Assembly: GCF_015245355.1 (NCBI RefSeq)
Contig: NZ_CP063311.1
Coordinates: 3,677,179 to 3,741,178 of the forward strand
Direction of reading: 5' to 3'
Source of the DNA: Anabaenopsis elenkinii CCIBt3563
GTDB taxonomy: Bacteria; Cyanobacteriota; Cyanobacteriia; Cyanobacteriales; Nostocaceae
DNA: 64,000 nucleotides
Positions within the stretch are counted from its first letter, which is position 1. The number at the start of each line of letters is the position of its first letter. The position numbers and the translations under genes were made by a program. Positions 1-8,958 of the stretch are shown piece after piece. Under the pieces are notes generated by a model. The model saw only the letters and a list, made by a program, of their open reading frames with translations. It was not told where the DNA came from and did no database searches.

Positions 1-1
1 T

Positions 2-610
2 TTATCAGACCGCTACGACGAAGGACAAATTCAAACCATCCCCCAAGTTGTAGACCATATTAAGGCGGGTCTAGTTGCAGATGCTTTAAAGCCCATCACT
101 TACGCAGTCAAAATTCGAGGGGAAGTTTATGACATCATTCCTAAATCTGTGGGTTTAACCTTCCTCGCAGATACAGCCATACCCTATGTAGAAGCAGTAT
201 TCTTTCGGGGTACTCCCTTTCATGGCACAGTGTCATACAATGCCCAAGCATATCAAATTCCCCTGGATCAAGCTCGATTTCAGTATGGTGCACTATATGC
301 CGATCCTTTACCTATAGGTGGTTCTGGTATTCCTCCAACTTTGTTGATGCAGGATATGCGTCATTATCTCCCGGATTATTTACACAGAATTTACCGTCAC
401 ACTCTTCGAGGTGAAGATGATTTGCGAGTCCAAATTTGTATGAGCTTCCAAAAATCCATGTTTTGTGTAACTACAGCAGCAATTTTAGGACTGATGCCTT
501 ATCCTATGGAGACTGAAGATACATCTGAACAAATTGCTAATCGTGTCTATTTAGAAAAATGGATGACTCGGTTAGAAACTTCTCAATTACAGGCAGTAAA
601 TAACAAATAA
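2..610 (+). CDS. CO2 hydration protein, ChpX/ChpY (CupA/CupB) type, 5' truncated
   Basis: The open frame runs in from the window edge and ends at a TAA at 608-610; about 202 C-terminal residues are present. The sequence (for example IPQVVDHIKAGLVADALKPI, then GTPFHGTVSYNAQAYQ and FQKSMFCVTTAAILGL) matches what I know of the cyanobacterial CO2 hydration proteins. These couple NDH-1 complexes on the thylakoid to conversion of CO2 to bicarbonate. The N-terminal half and the usual ndhF/ndhD neighbours lie outside the window, so the high-affinity (ChpY/CupA) and constitutive (ChpX/CupB) forms cannot be told apart. A small cupS-like gene does not follow; the next gene is pdhB. Confidence 0.8.
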   Translation, partial: LSDRYDEGQIQTIPQVVDHIKAGLVADALKPITYAVKIRGEVYDIIPKSVGLTFLADTAIPYVEAVFFRGTPFHGTVSYNAQAYQIPLDQARFQYGALYADPLPIGGSGIPPTLLMQDMRHYLPDYLHRIYRHTLRGEDDLRVQICMSFQKSMFCVTTAAILGLMPYPMETEDTSEQIANRVYLEKWMTRLETSQLQAVNNK

Positions 611-845
611 TACATCATAGCGCCTAAATCAAGGAAATACTTCCCTTGGCTACCAATGCAATAGTTAGGTTGTTTCTAGCTGGGGAAAATTGCCATAACA
701 AGGGATAATTCTTTTGGCAATTGGGTATGAAAGCCCACATTAATTTTGTCCACAAAATCAATCTCTAATCTAGTGCGATCGCTCACGATATTTGCTACGG
801 TGGCACGATAAGATTCTAAAACAATAGTCTGACTATAAGGTCTAA

Positions 846-1829
846 ATGGCAGAAACACTATTTTTTAACGCTCTGCGGGAAGCCATTGATGAAGAAATGG
901 CGCGTGATTCGAGTGTATTCGTTCTTGGGGAGGATGTAGGACATTACGGCGGTTCCTACAAAGTCACTAAAGACTTATACAAAAAGTATGGCGAATTACG
1001 CATTCTTGATACTCCCATCGCCGAAAACAGTTTTACTGGTATGGCCGTGGGCGCAGCTATGACTGGGTTAAGACCGATAATAGAAGGCATGAATATGGGC
1101 TTTTTGCTCCTAGCCTTTAACCAGATATCCAACAACGCTGGAATGTTACGGTACACTTCCGGTGGTAACTTTAAAATCCCTATGGTAATTCGCGGACCAG
1201 GGGGTGTAGGTAGACAGCTGGGGGCGGAACATTCTCAACGCCTAGAGGCTTACTTCCAAGCGGTTCCGGGCTTAAAAATTGTTACTTGTTCCACACCCTA
1301 TAACGCTAAAGGACTACTAAAATCGGCTATTCGTGACGATAACCCAGTGTTGTTCTTTGAACACGTTCTACTTTACAACTTAAAAGAAGATTTACCAGAA
1401 GAAGAATATTTACTACCTCTGGATAAAGCAGAAGTTGTGCGTCGTGGGAAAGATGTCACAATACTGACTTACTCACGAATGCGCCATCATGTATTGCAAG
1501 CCGTGAAAACTTTAGAAAAACAAGGTTATGATCCAGAAGTGATAGACCTGATATCACTCAAGCCTTTGGATTTTGATACTATTGGGGCATCCATACGCAA
1601 AACCCATCGAGTCATTATCGTGGAAGAGTGTATGAGAACTGGAGGGATTGCAGCAGAATTAACCGCCTCCATCAATGACCGCTTGTTTGATGAATTGGAT
1701 GCGCCGGTACTGCGGCTTTCTTCCCAAGATATACCGACACCTTACAACGGTACTCTGGAACGGTTAACAATTGTGCAACCAGAACAAATCGTGGAAGCTG
1801 TGGAGAAAATGGTCGCTATGCGAGTTTAG
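846..1829 (+). CDS. pdhB: pyruvate dehydrogenase E1 component, beta subunit
   Basis: A 327-residue transketolase-like beta chain of pyruvate dehydrogenase. With the alpha chain (not in this window) it decarboxylates pyruvate using thiamine diphosphate and passes the acetyl group to E2. The length fits the family. The order is a pyrimidine-binding domain (about residues 1-180, with [17 protein letters not shown] near the start and [15 protein letters not shown] mid-way) followed by a C-terminal transketolase domain (about 195-320, with [11 protein letters not shown] and VEECMRTGG). The ATG at 846 is the natural start because residue 2 onward matches the family N terminus ([17 protein letters not shown]). 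secD follows after about 120 bp on the same strand. Confidence 0.95.
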   Translation: MAETLFFNALREAIDEEMARDSSVFVLGEDVGHYGGSYKVTKDLYKKYGELRILDTPIAENSFTGMAVGAAMTGLRPIIEGMNMGFLLLAFNQISNNAGMLRYTSGGNFKIPMVIRGPGGVGRQLGAEHSQRLEAYFQAVPGLKIVTCSTPYNAKGLLKSAIRDDNPVLFFEHVLLYNLKEDLPEEEYLLPLDKAEVVRRGKDVTILTYSRMRHHVLQAVKTLEKQGYDPEVIDLISLKPLDFDTIGASIRKTHRVIIVEECMRTGGIAAELTASINDRLFDELDAPVLRLSSQDIPTPYNGTLERLTIVQPEQIVEAVEKMVAMRV

Positions 1830-1868
1830 GAACCGAAGACTGGGGGAAGAGGAAAAATCTACCTCCTA

Positions 1869-1892
1869 TCCCCCACCTCCCCCACCTCCCCA
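1869..1892 (+). repeat. short tandem C-rich repeat
   Basis: Two full copies of the 9-mer TCCCCCACC and the start of a third lie between pdhB and secD. Short C-rich tandem runs of this kind are frequent between genes of filamentous cyanobacteria. No function is implied. Confidence 0.7.
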
Positions 1893-1947
1893 TTCAAAAC
1901 TCGTTCAAAGAACGCTATCATAGCCTTTGTCAGTTGCGAGTTATGGT

Positions 1948-3363
1948 ATGCAAAGACAGCGATCGCTATTAGCTTTAATTTTTGTGCTGCTTATGGCTGC
2001 TATTGCGGTCATAGCCACAATTCCAGTACCTTTGGGGTTAGACTTACGGGGCGGTTCACAGTTAACCATTCAGGTGAAACCAGCACCCCCAAAGGAAGAA
2101 ATTACTGAACGAGATTTGGCTGGGGTGCAGAAAGTTGTGGAAGGTCGAGTTAATGGCCTGGGAGTTTCTGAGCCAGTAATTCAAACTGTAGGTACAGACA
2201 AAATCCTGGTACAATTGCCAGGGGTGAATGATCCAGAACAAGCAGAACGAGTGCTAGGTGGGACGGCGCAGTTAGAATTCCGAGAACAAAAGCCCGGTAC
2301 AGAAACTCAACTTTTTGCTTTTCAAGCCTCCAGAAGTGAACTCAGAGCCAAGCAAGAGGAGTTAAGAAACCGCGGCGATGAGGCCGCAATTATTAATAAT
2401 CAAGAAGAATTAGCCAAAAATAATCAAGCGATCGCAGAATTATTTCAAAGCACGGAACCACCGCTTGATGGTAAATATCTCCAAGATGCCTATGGTGAAC
2501 CAACTCAAGGTAGTAATTGGAATGTTGCCCTTCGCTTTGATACTAAGGGTGGTGAATTGTTCGCCAATCTTACCAAAAACCTAGCTGGTACTGGGCGGAG
2601 CATTGGGATTTTTTTAGATAATGAATTAATCAGCGCCCCTGTAGTGGGGGTAGAATTTGCTGGTACAGGAATCACAGGCGGTTCTGCTGTGATTACAGGT
2701 CAATTTACCCCCCAACAAGCCAACGACTTGGGGGTACAGTTGCGTGGCGGTGCTTTACCTGTCCCTGTGGAAATTGCCGAAAGAAGGACTGTAGGCGCTA
2801 CATTGGGTAAAGACAGTATTCAAAGCAGCATTTATGCCGCCATTGGCGGTTTGATTTTAGTATTAATATTTATGATAGTTTACTATCGCTTACCCGGACT
2901 AATTGCCGATGTATCATTAGTCATCTACTCTCTCCTGACATGGGCGAGTTTTGCACTGTTGGGGGTTACCCTGACTTTACCGGGAATCGCTGGTTTTATC
3001 CTTAGTGTTGGCATGGCAGTTGATGCCAATGTGCTAATCTTTGAGCGTACACGAGAAGAATTGCGAGCTGGTAAATCTTTGTATCGTTCTGTAGAATCTG
3101 GTTTTTACCGGGCATTTTCGAGTATTTTAGACAGCAATGTTACCACATGGATTGCTTGTGGTGCTTTGTTTTGGTTTGGTTCAGGATTGGTCAGAGGCTT
3201 TGCTCTTACCCTAGCCTTGGGTGTGGGGGTAAGTATGTTTACGGCAATCACTTGTAGCCGGACACTGATGTTTTTAGCAATTACCCTTCCGTCTGTGAAG
3301 AATAGGCGTGAACTTTTCTGTCCTAACCTACCAGCCTTGAATAAGCCAGAGGTGGCTAAATGA
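1948..3363 (+). CDS. secD: protein translocase subunit SecD
   Basis: A membrane subunit of the Sec machinery that, with SecF, uses the proton gradient to help pull secreted proteins across the plasma or thylakoid membrane. From the ATG at 1948 the protein has 471 residues. A TTG at 1927 would add seven residues, but the ATG puts the basic MQRQRS directly before the first membrane segment. After TM1 comes the family motif [11 protein letters not shown], then a large periplasmic P1 region, then the five-helix RND block near the C terminus with [20 protein letters not shown]. The stop overlaps the secF start by 4 bp (ATGA), indicating translational coupling. Confidence 0.95.
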   Translation: MQRQRSLLALIFVLLMAAIAVIATIPVPLGLDLRGGSQLTIQVKPAPPKEEITERDLAGVQKVVEGRVNGLGVSEPVIQTVGTDKILVQLPGVNDPEQAERVLGGTAQLEFREQKPGTETQLFAFQASRSELRAKQEELRNRGDEAAIINNQEELAKNNQAIAELFQSTEPPLDGKYLQDAYGEPTQGSNWNVALRFDTKGGELFANLTKNLAGTGRSIGIFLDNELISAPVVGVEFAGTGITGGSAVITGQFTPQQANDLGVQLRGGALPVPVEIAERRTVGATLGKDSIQSSIYAAIGGLILVLIFMIVYYRLPGLIADVSLVIYSLLTWASFALLGVTLTLPGIAGFILSVGMAVDANVLIFERTREELRAGKSLYRSVESGFYRAFSSILDSNVTTWIACGALFWFGSGLVRGFALTLALGVGVSMFTAITCSRTLMFLAITLPSVKNRRELFCPNLPALNKPEVAK

Positions 3364-4337
3364 AATTGCATATTAATAAATGGCGATCGCTATGGTGGAG
3401 TATTTCTAGCGTTTTTGTTCTCATTAGCTTGATCTCAATGGCGATTTCGTGGCAAAATCCCCAAATTCGCGCCCCTCTACGCCCCGGTTTAGATTTCATC
3501 GGTGGTACGCGCTTACAGTTGGAACGTGATTGTATACAACCGGGTAACTGCGATCAACCAATAGATATAACCACAGTTCGGGAAGTAGCACAAGCCCAAG
3601 GTTTGGGTGATAGCAGCATCCAAATAGTTGGTGATAATGGTATATCAATTCGCACCAAAGACTTAGATGTTGATCAGCGCACCAATTTACAAACTGCTTT
3701 AAGTGAGAAAATTGGTAACTTTGACCCGCAACAAAACCAAATTGACACTGTTGGCCCTACCTTGGGAGCAGAATTGTTTAGGTCTGGGATGATTGCCCTA
3801 ATTGTTTCTTTTGTGGGTATTATTCTTTACTTGAGCTTCCGCTTCCAGTTGGACTACGCCTTATTTGCCATTGTGGGGCTGTTTCACGATGTTTTGACTA
3901 CTTTAGGGGTATTTTCAATTTTCGGGTTAGTGCTAGGAATAGAAGTAGATAGTCTGTTTATTGTAGCAGTACTGACCATTATCGGTTTCTCAGTTAATGA
4001 TACAGTGGTGATTTATGATCGCATCCGCGAAACTATTAAGGTCAATCCCCAGCAGCCAATTGCAGAGGTTGTGGATGATGCTGTCAACCAAACATTAGGA
4101 AGATCAATTAATACTACTTTAACAACCTTGCTAACACTAATCGCCATCTTTGTCTTTGGCGGAGAAACACTCAGACACTTTGCTCTAGCATTAATTATTG
4201 GCTTTGCCATGGGGGCTTATTCGAGTATTTTTATTGCTAGTACTCTGTTGGCTTGGTGGCGAGAACGCACAGAGAAATATCCTATTTTAGTCAGTACTGA
4301 GGCAATTGATACATCTACTAACTCCCCGGAAAGTTAG
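3360..4337 (+). CDS. secF: protein translocase subunit SecF
   Basis: A 325-residue partner of SecD. Six predicted membrane segments are visible: TM1 near residues 14-30, then a periplasmic domain, then five helices. The family signatures are [15 protein letters not shown] after TM1 and [19 protein letters not shown] in the pore region. The start codon overlaps the secD stop (ATGA), so the two subunits are made from one message. The C terminus, rich in serine and threonine after [10 protein letters not shown], is cytosolic. Confidence 0.95.
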   Translation: MKLHINKWRSLWWSISSVFVLISLISMAISWQNPQIRAPLRPGLDFIGGTRLQLERDCIQPGNCDQPIDITTVREVAQAQGLGDSSIQIVGDNGISIRTKDLDVDQRTNLQTALSEKIGNFDPQQNQIDTVGPTLGAELFRSGMIALIVSFVGIILYLSFRFQLDYALFAIVGLFHDVLTTLGVFSIFGLVLGIEVDSLFIVAVLTIIGFSVNDTVVIYDRIRETIKVNPQQPIAEVVDDAVNQTLGRSINTTLTTLLTLIAIFVFGGETLRHFALALIIGFAMGAYSSIFIASTLLAWWRERTEKYPILVSTEAIDTSTNSPES

Positions 4338-4566
4338 AATGAGGTTAAGGAAATACCAGGCGCTGGGAGATACATATTGGTGATTTGGGTTATTTGAGTG
4401 TATATTAACTTAAAAAAAACCAAAGTCAACGTATTAAAATTCGTTGTTTATCACCGGTTCATGATTCTTATTTGAACCATAATAAATCCCAACTCGCCTG
4501 TACATAATTCCTGATTCCCCCAGCAACAAGCCTTTGATTAATTTGGAATTGGTTGTTTATTATTTC

Positions 4567-4980
4567 ATGGAGCAATTCAAAGAATCATCAATAAATAGCA
4601 AAAATGGCAATGGTATTAACTCATCATTTAAGCAACAAGTCCAAAAGCTGCATCAGGTAACTGTATACTGGAGATGGTTTTTTGTGGGCTGTTTGTGGGT
4701 GACCATTGTACCTTTTGCCCTATGGGATTTACGGTCAGAAATAGTTATACTACAACAGTACTTTACCTGGGTTTCTCTAAGATACGCACTGTTTTATCAT
4801 CCACTATCTAGCCTTGGTTTAGCTGTTTGTATCGGTACTACTATTTCTAATTTAGTTTGGCAAGGCCGAAATATCCTCCTGGGATTACCAGAACGGGAAA
4901 AACAACGCCTAGAAAAACAAGTTCTGAAAATCAGACAGCAAGGACCAACTCATCCTCTGTGGAAGTGGATTTGTCATTAA
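4567..4980 (+). CDS. hypothetical two-helix membrane protein
   Basis: I do not recognise a named family. From the ATG at 4567 (MEQFKESSINSKNG) the product has 137 residues; an upstream in-frame TTG at 4534 would add eleven unlikely residues. The N-terminal 30 residues are polar. There are two hydrophobic stretches, roughly residues 40-60 (WRWFFVGCLWVTIVPFALWDL) and 75-100 (the LSSLGLAVCIGTTISNLVWQ area), and a basic, probably cytosolic tail (REKQRLEKQVLKIRQQ). It stands alone between secF and a GNAT gene. The pattern is like small conserved cyanobacterial membrane proteins of unknown role. Confidence 0.65.
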   Translation: MEQFKESSINSKNGNGINSSFKQQVQKLHQVTVYWRWFFVGCLWVTIVPFALWDLRSEIVILQQYFTWVSLRYALFYHPLSSLGLAVCIGTTISNLVWQGRNILLGLPEREKQRLEKQVLKIRQQGPTHPLWKWICH

Positions 4981-5088
4981 ATAATGATAATTAAACTTGA
5001 AAATAGTTGCATATAGATATACGTATCGGAAACTTTCTAGGACAATATGAGTTCATCCAAATAATGATACTGCCTTGGGGTGCAAAAC

Positions 5089-5562
5089 ATGAACTATCCT
5101 CAAATTCAATTTAGGGAATATCGCCAGTCAGAAATCAACCTTTACCAACTTCAAGAACTATTTAATCTTACAGCTTTTTGGGCAAAAGGACGTAGTATAG
5201 AAGACCTAAGTATAGCGATCGCTAATAGCGAGCCAGTAATTACCATTTGCGATGGAGAGCAGCTGATTGGCTTTGCCAGGGCGACTTCTGATGGTATCTA
5301 TCGTGCTACTATCTGGGATGTGGTGATTCACCCAGATTATCGCGGTACTGGTCTGGGGCGTAAGTTGGTAGAAACCGTTTTAAGTCATCCCCGGCTCAGA
5401 AGAGTTGAGCGAGTATACCTAATGACTACTCATCAACAGGAATTTTACCAAAAAATTGGTTTTCAGTCTAATGTCAGCACAACTATGGTACTATATCATC
5501 AACCAAATATTGAAACTCTCCCGATCACTGAAGTTCAGCTTCAGGAATCACTCGGGGGATAG
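5089..5562 (+). CDS. GNAT-family N-acetyltransferase
   Basis: A 157-residue acetyltransferase from the ATG at 5089 (a GTG at 5080 would add three residues). The acetyl-CoA motif A is clear: VIHPDYRGTGLGRKLVE. Before it is [19 protein letters not shown], and the C-terminal beta-bulge region has YLMTTHQQEFYQKIGF. The same IGFARATSD...ATIWDVV-HPD block occurs in the GNAT at 10387-10938, so the two are paralogues of a family also found in plastids (NSI/SNAT-like). The substrate cannot be read from sequence. Its last 38 bp overlap the 3' end of the convergent kinase-like gene. Confidence 0.85.
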   Translation: MNYPQIQFREYRQSEINLYQLQELFNLTAFWAKGRSIEDLSIAIANSEPVITICDGEQLIGFARATSDGIYRATIWDVVIHPDYRGTGLGRKLVETVLSHPRLRRVERVYLMTTHQQEFYQKIGFQSNVSTTMVLYHQPNIETLPITEVQLQESLGG

Positions 5563-6421
5563 AAATTTGTAACCTAGTTAATTCTTGATTTGTTTGTGGA
5601 GTGCTTGGACAAGAAACAATTTCTAATTTTCCTCCCATCATCTCCAAGAGATTCTGGTTTAATAATATCTTCATTCCAGGGGAAAGAACTGTATGATCTT
5701 GATCATTGTCAGCACTATCGACTCCTAATTTCATCAGTTCTATGGACTCACTTGTAGTAACAGCATGGCTTGGAACATCCAGGAAAATCTCCAGGGTATT
5801 ATTAGCAGCACAGAAACTACTAGAAAGACAGATACTACCAAATTCCATTTGATTAATCGCAGTGTCTACTAAATTGACCAATATTTGGCGGAGCCACCGG
5901 TAATCTGCCAAAACATAAATTTCTGGGTCTGGAAGCACAACACGCAAGGATAAATTGCGATTTGCTGCCACCATATAAGTTAAATTATTAACTTCCTGTA
6001 AAATTTTAGCTAAACAGTGGGGTTGAATATCTAATTTATTAGTACCGTGTTCTGTTCTGGCTATATTTAGAATTTCATCAATCAGATGTAATAGTTTCAG
6101 CGCTCTTTCGTGGGCTTGAGCAATAAATTCTCGCTCCTCCTGTGGATTTTCACACAAATCTGACAAAATTAACTGATGTAAGCCAATTAAACCATTTAGG
6201 GGCGATCGCAATTCATGGGTAGTCCGTGCTAAAAATCCCCCTTTAAACAGGCTCATGTCCCGCGCCATTTGGTAAGCTAGCTCTGTTTGCTTGATCTGTG
6301 CTGGGGAAATTTGCGCCTGCTGTGGGGATCTGACTGTCGATAACCGACTCAATAGTTCCCGAACTACCCCACCCAGTAATATTCCCACACCTAAATATAT
6401 CCAGTTACTCCAATTGATCAT
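5525..6421 (-). CDS. histidine kinase-like protein with degenerate ATPase domain
   Basis: 298 residues: one N-terminal membrane segment (about 7-25), a short linker, a HisKA dimerisation helix pair with the H-box TTHELRSPLNGLIG (His near 69), and a C-terminal region in the place of the HATPase domain. The N-box is eroded (ILVNLVDTAINQM instead of NLL-NA-K), and the D-x-G-x-G box cannot be found where EIFLDVPSHAV stands. The G2-like end still reads LNQNLLEMMGGKLEIVS. It may bind but not hydrolyse ATP normally. Its ATG directly abuts the stop of tsaC (TAA-ATG), so the two genes form one transcription unit. Its 3' end overlaps the convergent GNAT gene by 38 bp. Confidence 0.8.
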   Translation of the reverse strand: MINWSNWIYLGVGILLGGVVRELLSRLSTVRSPQQAQISPAQIKQTELAYQMARDMSLFKGGFLARTTHELRSPLNGLIGLHQLILSDLCENPQEEREFIAQAHERALKLLHLIDEILNIARTEHGTNKLDIQPHCLAKILQEVNNLTYMVAANRNLSLRVVLPDPEIYVLADYRWLRQILVNLVDTAINQMEFGSICLSSSFCAANNTLEIFLDVPSHAVTTSESIELMKLGVDSADNDQDHTVLSPGMKILLNQNLLEMMGGKLEIVSCPSTPQTNQELTRLQISIPRVIPEAELQ

Positions 6422-7024
6422 TTAACAATTATTCTCAAAAGTTAATTTAACTGTACCTTGACGTAGGATCTGCCAATTATTACCAGTCCATTTACACACA
6501 GTGGAAGGTACACCAATTCCAGAAACTTCCGCACGACCTTGAGTCGATTCCAGAGTGAGAACTTGCGGGAACTGATCAGCTATTTCTGCTAACCCCTGTA
6601 AGGGTGGTTGACCTGAAAAATTAGCGCTAGTGGTGGCAAGGGGTCCTGTTTGTGCCAAAATGGTTTGAGCGATCGCACTATTAGGGACTCGAATACCAAT
6701 TGTATTAGGGTCATGAGGATTCATCTGTTTTGGCAGGCGATCGCTAGCTGGTAATACCAATGTTAATCCTCCCGGCCAATATCTACTTGCGACCTCTTGC
6801 CAAATTTTCCACTCATTTTCATTACCTTGAACATAAGGCCATAAATCCTCCGCACTAGCTCCCATCAAAATCAAAGGTTTATCTTGACTGCGCCGTTTCG
6901 CTTCAAAAATCAATGGTGCTTGCTCTGGTAAAGTCGCCAGTGCGGGTACTGTATCTGTGGGAAAACTGACTAATAAGCCAGCACGTGCGCCCGCTATTAA
7001 GTCAACTAAAGAAACTTGAGTCAT
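6422..7024 (-). CDS. tsaC: L-threonylcarbamoyladenylate synthase (TsaC/YrdC type)
   Basis: A 200-residue single-domain YrdC protein. It makes threonylcarbamoyl-AMP from threonine, bicarbonate and ATP, the first step of t6A37 formation on ANN-decoding tRNAs; TsaD, also in this window, performs the transfer step. Signatures seen: FPTDTVPALA near residue 20, KRRSQDKPLILM near 43, and TTSANFSGQPP near 130. It lacks the extra C-terminal Sua5 domain, which agrees with the short length. An IS630 element now sits 31 bp upstream of the start, between this gene and prmC, so its expression may rely on a promoter near or inside the element. Confidence 0.9.
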   Translation of the reverse strand: MTQVSLVDLIAGARAGLLVSFPTDTVPALATLPEQAPLIFEAKRRSQDKPLILMGASAEDLWPYVQGNENEWKIWQEVASRYWPGGLTLVLPASDRLPKQMNPHDPNTIGIRVPNSAIAQTILAQTGPLATTSANFSGQPPLQGLAEIADQFPQVLTLESTQGRAEVSGIGVPSTVCKWTGNNWQILRQGTVKLTFENNC

Positions 7025-7055
7025 TTGTCAGGTTGAAGACGCTTGAATTAACAAT

Positions 7056-7072
7056 TATAGCAACCGCCAAGG
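7056..7072 (+). repeat. left terminal inverted repeat of IS630 element
   Basis: TATAGCAACCGCCAAGG, identical to the reverse complement of 8013-8029. The first TA is probably target duplication. Confidence 0.85.
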
Positions 7073-7075
7073 AGG

Positions 7076-7558
7076 TTAGGACGCAAAAAGCAAGACATCC
7101 TCAATGGCATCTCGTAAAGAATCAAACCGCTCAAGTTTTTTGCGGATTCGACTTTTTAACCAAGACCAACATTTTTCAATCTGATTCAGGTCTGGAGAAT
7201 AAGGTGGTAGGTACAGCACTTCACACCCTGCGTACTGAATCAGTTGTTGAATGCGCCCACCTTTATGAAATGTGGCATTATCCATCACCACAACCTGTCC
7301 TGGTTTGAGTGTGGGAAGCAAACAAGCTTCAAGCCAAGTCTCAAATACTATTCGATTACACGCACCCTCAACAGTGAAAGGAGCTATCAGCTTATGGTTA
7401 CACAGCGCGGCAATTATGTTCACCCGACCTTCACGACGACCTGATTTAAGTGCATGGAAGCGCTGTCCTTTTGAGTTCCAACCGTAATCATACTGGTCTC
7501 GGTTGTCCATTCCTGACTCATCGAGGTATACAATCTTCTCCACAGGTAACTCAGACAA
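7076..7558 (-). CDS. IS630 transposase, ORF B (DDE catalytic part)
   Basis: The catalytic half of the transposase. The three acidic residues of the DDE site are visible in VYLDESGMDN, VVVMDNATFHKGG and PYSPDLNQIEKCWSWLKSR, the standard spacing of IS630 enzymes. A start at 7558 would be TTG and is probably not used. The frame stays open upstream to the A8 slippery run at 7614-7621, where ORF A could shift by -1 to give a fused protein of about 291 residues ending here. The C-terminal stop lies only a few bases inside the left inverted repeat. Confidence 0.85.
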   Translation of the reverse strand: MSELPVEKIVYLDESGMDNRDQYDYGWNSKGQRFHALKSGRREGRVNIIAALCNHKLIAPFTVEGACNRIVFETWLEACLLPTLKPGQVVVMDNATFHKGGRIQQLIQYAGCEVLYLPPYSPDLNQIEKCWSWLKSRIRKKLERFDSLRDAIEDVLLFAS

Positions 7559-7563
7559 CTGCG

Positions 7564-7950
7564 TTACGAAAGCCTGTCGTTTGACCTCATCGCGCTCACG
7601 GTAGCCATAAGTCTTTTTTTTCGCGTAAAACCAATTTTTTTCAAAGCTCTTGAGATTGTGCGATCGCTAATTTCTTCAGGCCAAAGTGAGGCCATCTCTA
7701 CTTGGGTTTTATCGCCATGTACGGAAGCAAACTCACGAAATTTTTCCCAATCGGTAATTTTGTGACCATTCCCAGGACGCTGATTAGGCAAGGCTTGGAA
7801 GTCCCCCGTTTCGGTTTTTCGCTTCAACCATAGGGTGATGGTGTTGCGACTAATATTAAACATTTGACTGGCTTGAGTTTTCTTCAAGCCATCGAGTTCA
7901 ATCGCTTGGATTACTTTTTGACGAAGGTCGTAACTGTACGGCTTGGGCAT
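7564..7950 (-). CDS. IS630 transposase, ORF A (helix-turn-helix part)
   Basis: 128 residues from the ATG at 7950 (MPKPYSYDLRQKVIQAIE). The N-terminal half is a helix-turn-helix DNA-binding region (KKTQASQMFNISRNTITLWLKRK), followed by a second winged-helix-like part (EISDRTISRALKKIGFTRKK). The frame ends at a TAA shortly after a run of eight A residues on the coding strand. The last 17 or so residues after FTRKK (RLMATVSAM...) do not look like transposase, while the -1 frame continues as KKTYGYRERDEVKRQAF into ORF B. This is the pattern of programmed -1 frameshifting. Confidence 0.85.
   Translation of the reverse strand: MPKPYSYDLRQKVIQAIELDGLKKTQASQMFNISRNTITLWLKRKTETGDFQALPNQRPGNGHKITDWEKFREFASVHGDKTQVEMASLWPEEISDRTISRALKKIGFTRKKRLMATVSAMRSNDRLS
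7614..7621 (-). other. putative -1 ribosomal frameshift site (A8)
   Basis: On the coding strand the zero frame reads CGA AAA AAA AGA, giving an A-AAA-AAA slippery heptamer. A -1 slip joins ORF A to ORF B in one continuous transposase with no other stop. Without it ORF A ends 57 bp further on at TAA. Many IS630 elements are expressed this way. A simple inactivating indel in the run is the alternative. Confidence 0.6.
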
Positions 7951-8012
7951 ATACCTGTAGCAAGCGATCGCTTCACATGAAAAGGGACTACTTATAGTTT
8001 ATGCTTAAATTA

Positions 8013-8029
8013 CCTTGGCGGTTGCTATA
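8013..8029 (-). repeat. right terminal inverted repeat of IS630 element
   Basis: Reverse complement of the left end at 7056-7072, 17 of 17 bases. Flanked by the other copy of the TA target. Confidence 0.85.
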
Positions 8030-8031
8030 TT

Positions 8032-8955
8032 TCACGACTGGGTACTTATAGAAGCTACCGCAAATCTTTCAATACCTGCTAAGTCGGCGTGAATTTGAAT
8101 ATTAGAGTAGCTACCTTGTTGCTGTAAAAGTCTGTGTACAGTATCCGCTTGTCCCGCCATCATCTCAATCAGCCATACACCACCAGGGCGCAAATAGTCC
8201 GGAGAGATTTCTATTAACTGGCGAATACAATCTAAGCCATCAGTACCACCATCTAAAGCTAGATGTGGTTCATGGTTGACTACTTCTGGTTGCAAGGTAG
8301 CCACGGTAGTAGTGGGAATATAAGGTGGGTTGGATACCATACCGCTAAACTGTCCTTTGAGGGCTGTTAGCGGCTCCCACCAACAACCCTGATAAAATTT
8401 AATCCGGTGGTCAAAACCTAAATTACAAGCATTTGACAGGGCAATTTTTAATGCTTCCGGGCTGTAATCCACTGCATGAATTGTTGCTTTTGGTAAAGCA
8501 TCTGCTAAACCTAAGGCGATCGCACCGCTACCAGTACCTAAGTCTGCCCAATGTCCGGAACTGAGCAATGGGGCTGGGTCACTGTTCTGAGCCGCAGCCA
8601 CGGCTAGATCAATTAAACACTCAGTTTCCGGTCTGGGAATCAAAACTGCATTTGACACGGCGATTTTAAAATTTCGCCAAGGGGTTACTCCGGCAATATA
8701 CTGTACTGGTAGGTGTTCATTTAATCGCCTTTGCCATAACTGCTCTAAATTTTCTAAAGGTAAGGACATGGGAATGTCAGCCCTCTGTTTAAAAGATTCT
8801 AACCGCAGCGCCAAGCGGTCTAAATCCCCTACTTCTAGAAGTAACCAATCTACTTCGGCTGGGGAAATGTCATGAGCGACGGCTTGGGCGATCGCTCTGT
8901 TACGCCACTCCCAAAGCCGTAAACCGGAAACTACCCGATCATATTTGTCTGTCAT
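8032..8955 (-). CDS. prmC: peptide chain release factor glutamine methyltransferase
   Basis: 307 residues, PrmC/HemK family. It methylates the glutamine of the GGQ motif in release factors RF1 and RF2 using S-adenosylmethionine. Seen: an N-terminal helical domain to about residue 100, the linker IAGVTPWRNFKIAVSNAVLIPRPETE, SAM-binding motif I WADLGTGSGAIALGLA, and the catalytic NPPYIP within MVSNPPYIPTTTV. The TGA stop lies next to the IS630 right end. Before the insertion, prmC, tsaC and the kinase-like gene would have been consecutive on one strand. A Tic22-like gene lies only 3 bp upstream, so those two are also co-transcribed. Confidence 0.93.
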   Translation of the reverse strand: MTDKYDRVVSGLRLWEWRNRAIAQAVAHDISPAEVDWLLLEVGDLDRLALRLESFKQRADIPMSLPLENLEQLWQRRLNEHLPVQYIAGVTPWRNFKIAVSNAVLIPRPETECLIDLAVAAAQNSDPAPLLSSGHWADLGTGSGAIALGLADALPKATIHAVDYSPEALKIALSNACNLGFDHRIKFYQGCWWEPLTALKGQFSGMVSNPPYIPTTTVATLQPEVVNHEPHLALDGGTDGLDCIRQLIEISPDYLRPGGVWLIEMMAGQADTVHRLLQQQGSYSNIQIHADLAGIERFAVASISTQS

Positions 8956-8958
8956 TCC

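Larger units (their letters stand above)
7056..8029. mobile_element. IS630-family insertion sequence
   Basis: About 974 bp bounded by identical 17-bp inverted repeats (left end TATAGCAACCGCCAAGG at 7056-7072, its reverse complement at 8013-8029). The outer TA on each side is consistent with the TA target duplication typical of IS630/Tc1 elements. Both transposase frames are on the minus strand. The insertion point is two bases beyond the prmC stop codon and 31 bp before the tsaC start. The perfect ends and open frames suggest a recent, possibly active copy. Confidence 0.88.

Noticed and set aside
676..858. 60-residue frame on the minus strand before pdhB
   Set aside because: Overlaps the pdhB start, has no recognisable family and no ribosome binding site; most likely chance.
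4981..5088. Fur-like AATGATAATTA before the GNAT gene
   Set aside because: Only one half of the 7-1-7 box is present; the other arm does not match.
7244..7487. Two plus-strand frames inside the IS630 element
   Set aside because: Antisense to the DDE transposase domain, with no independent coding signs.
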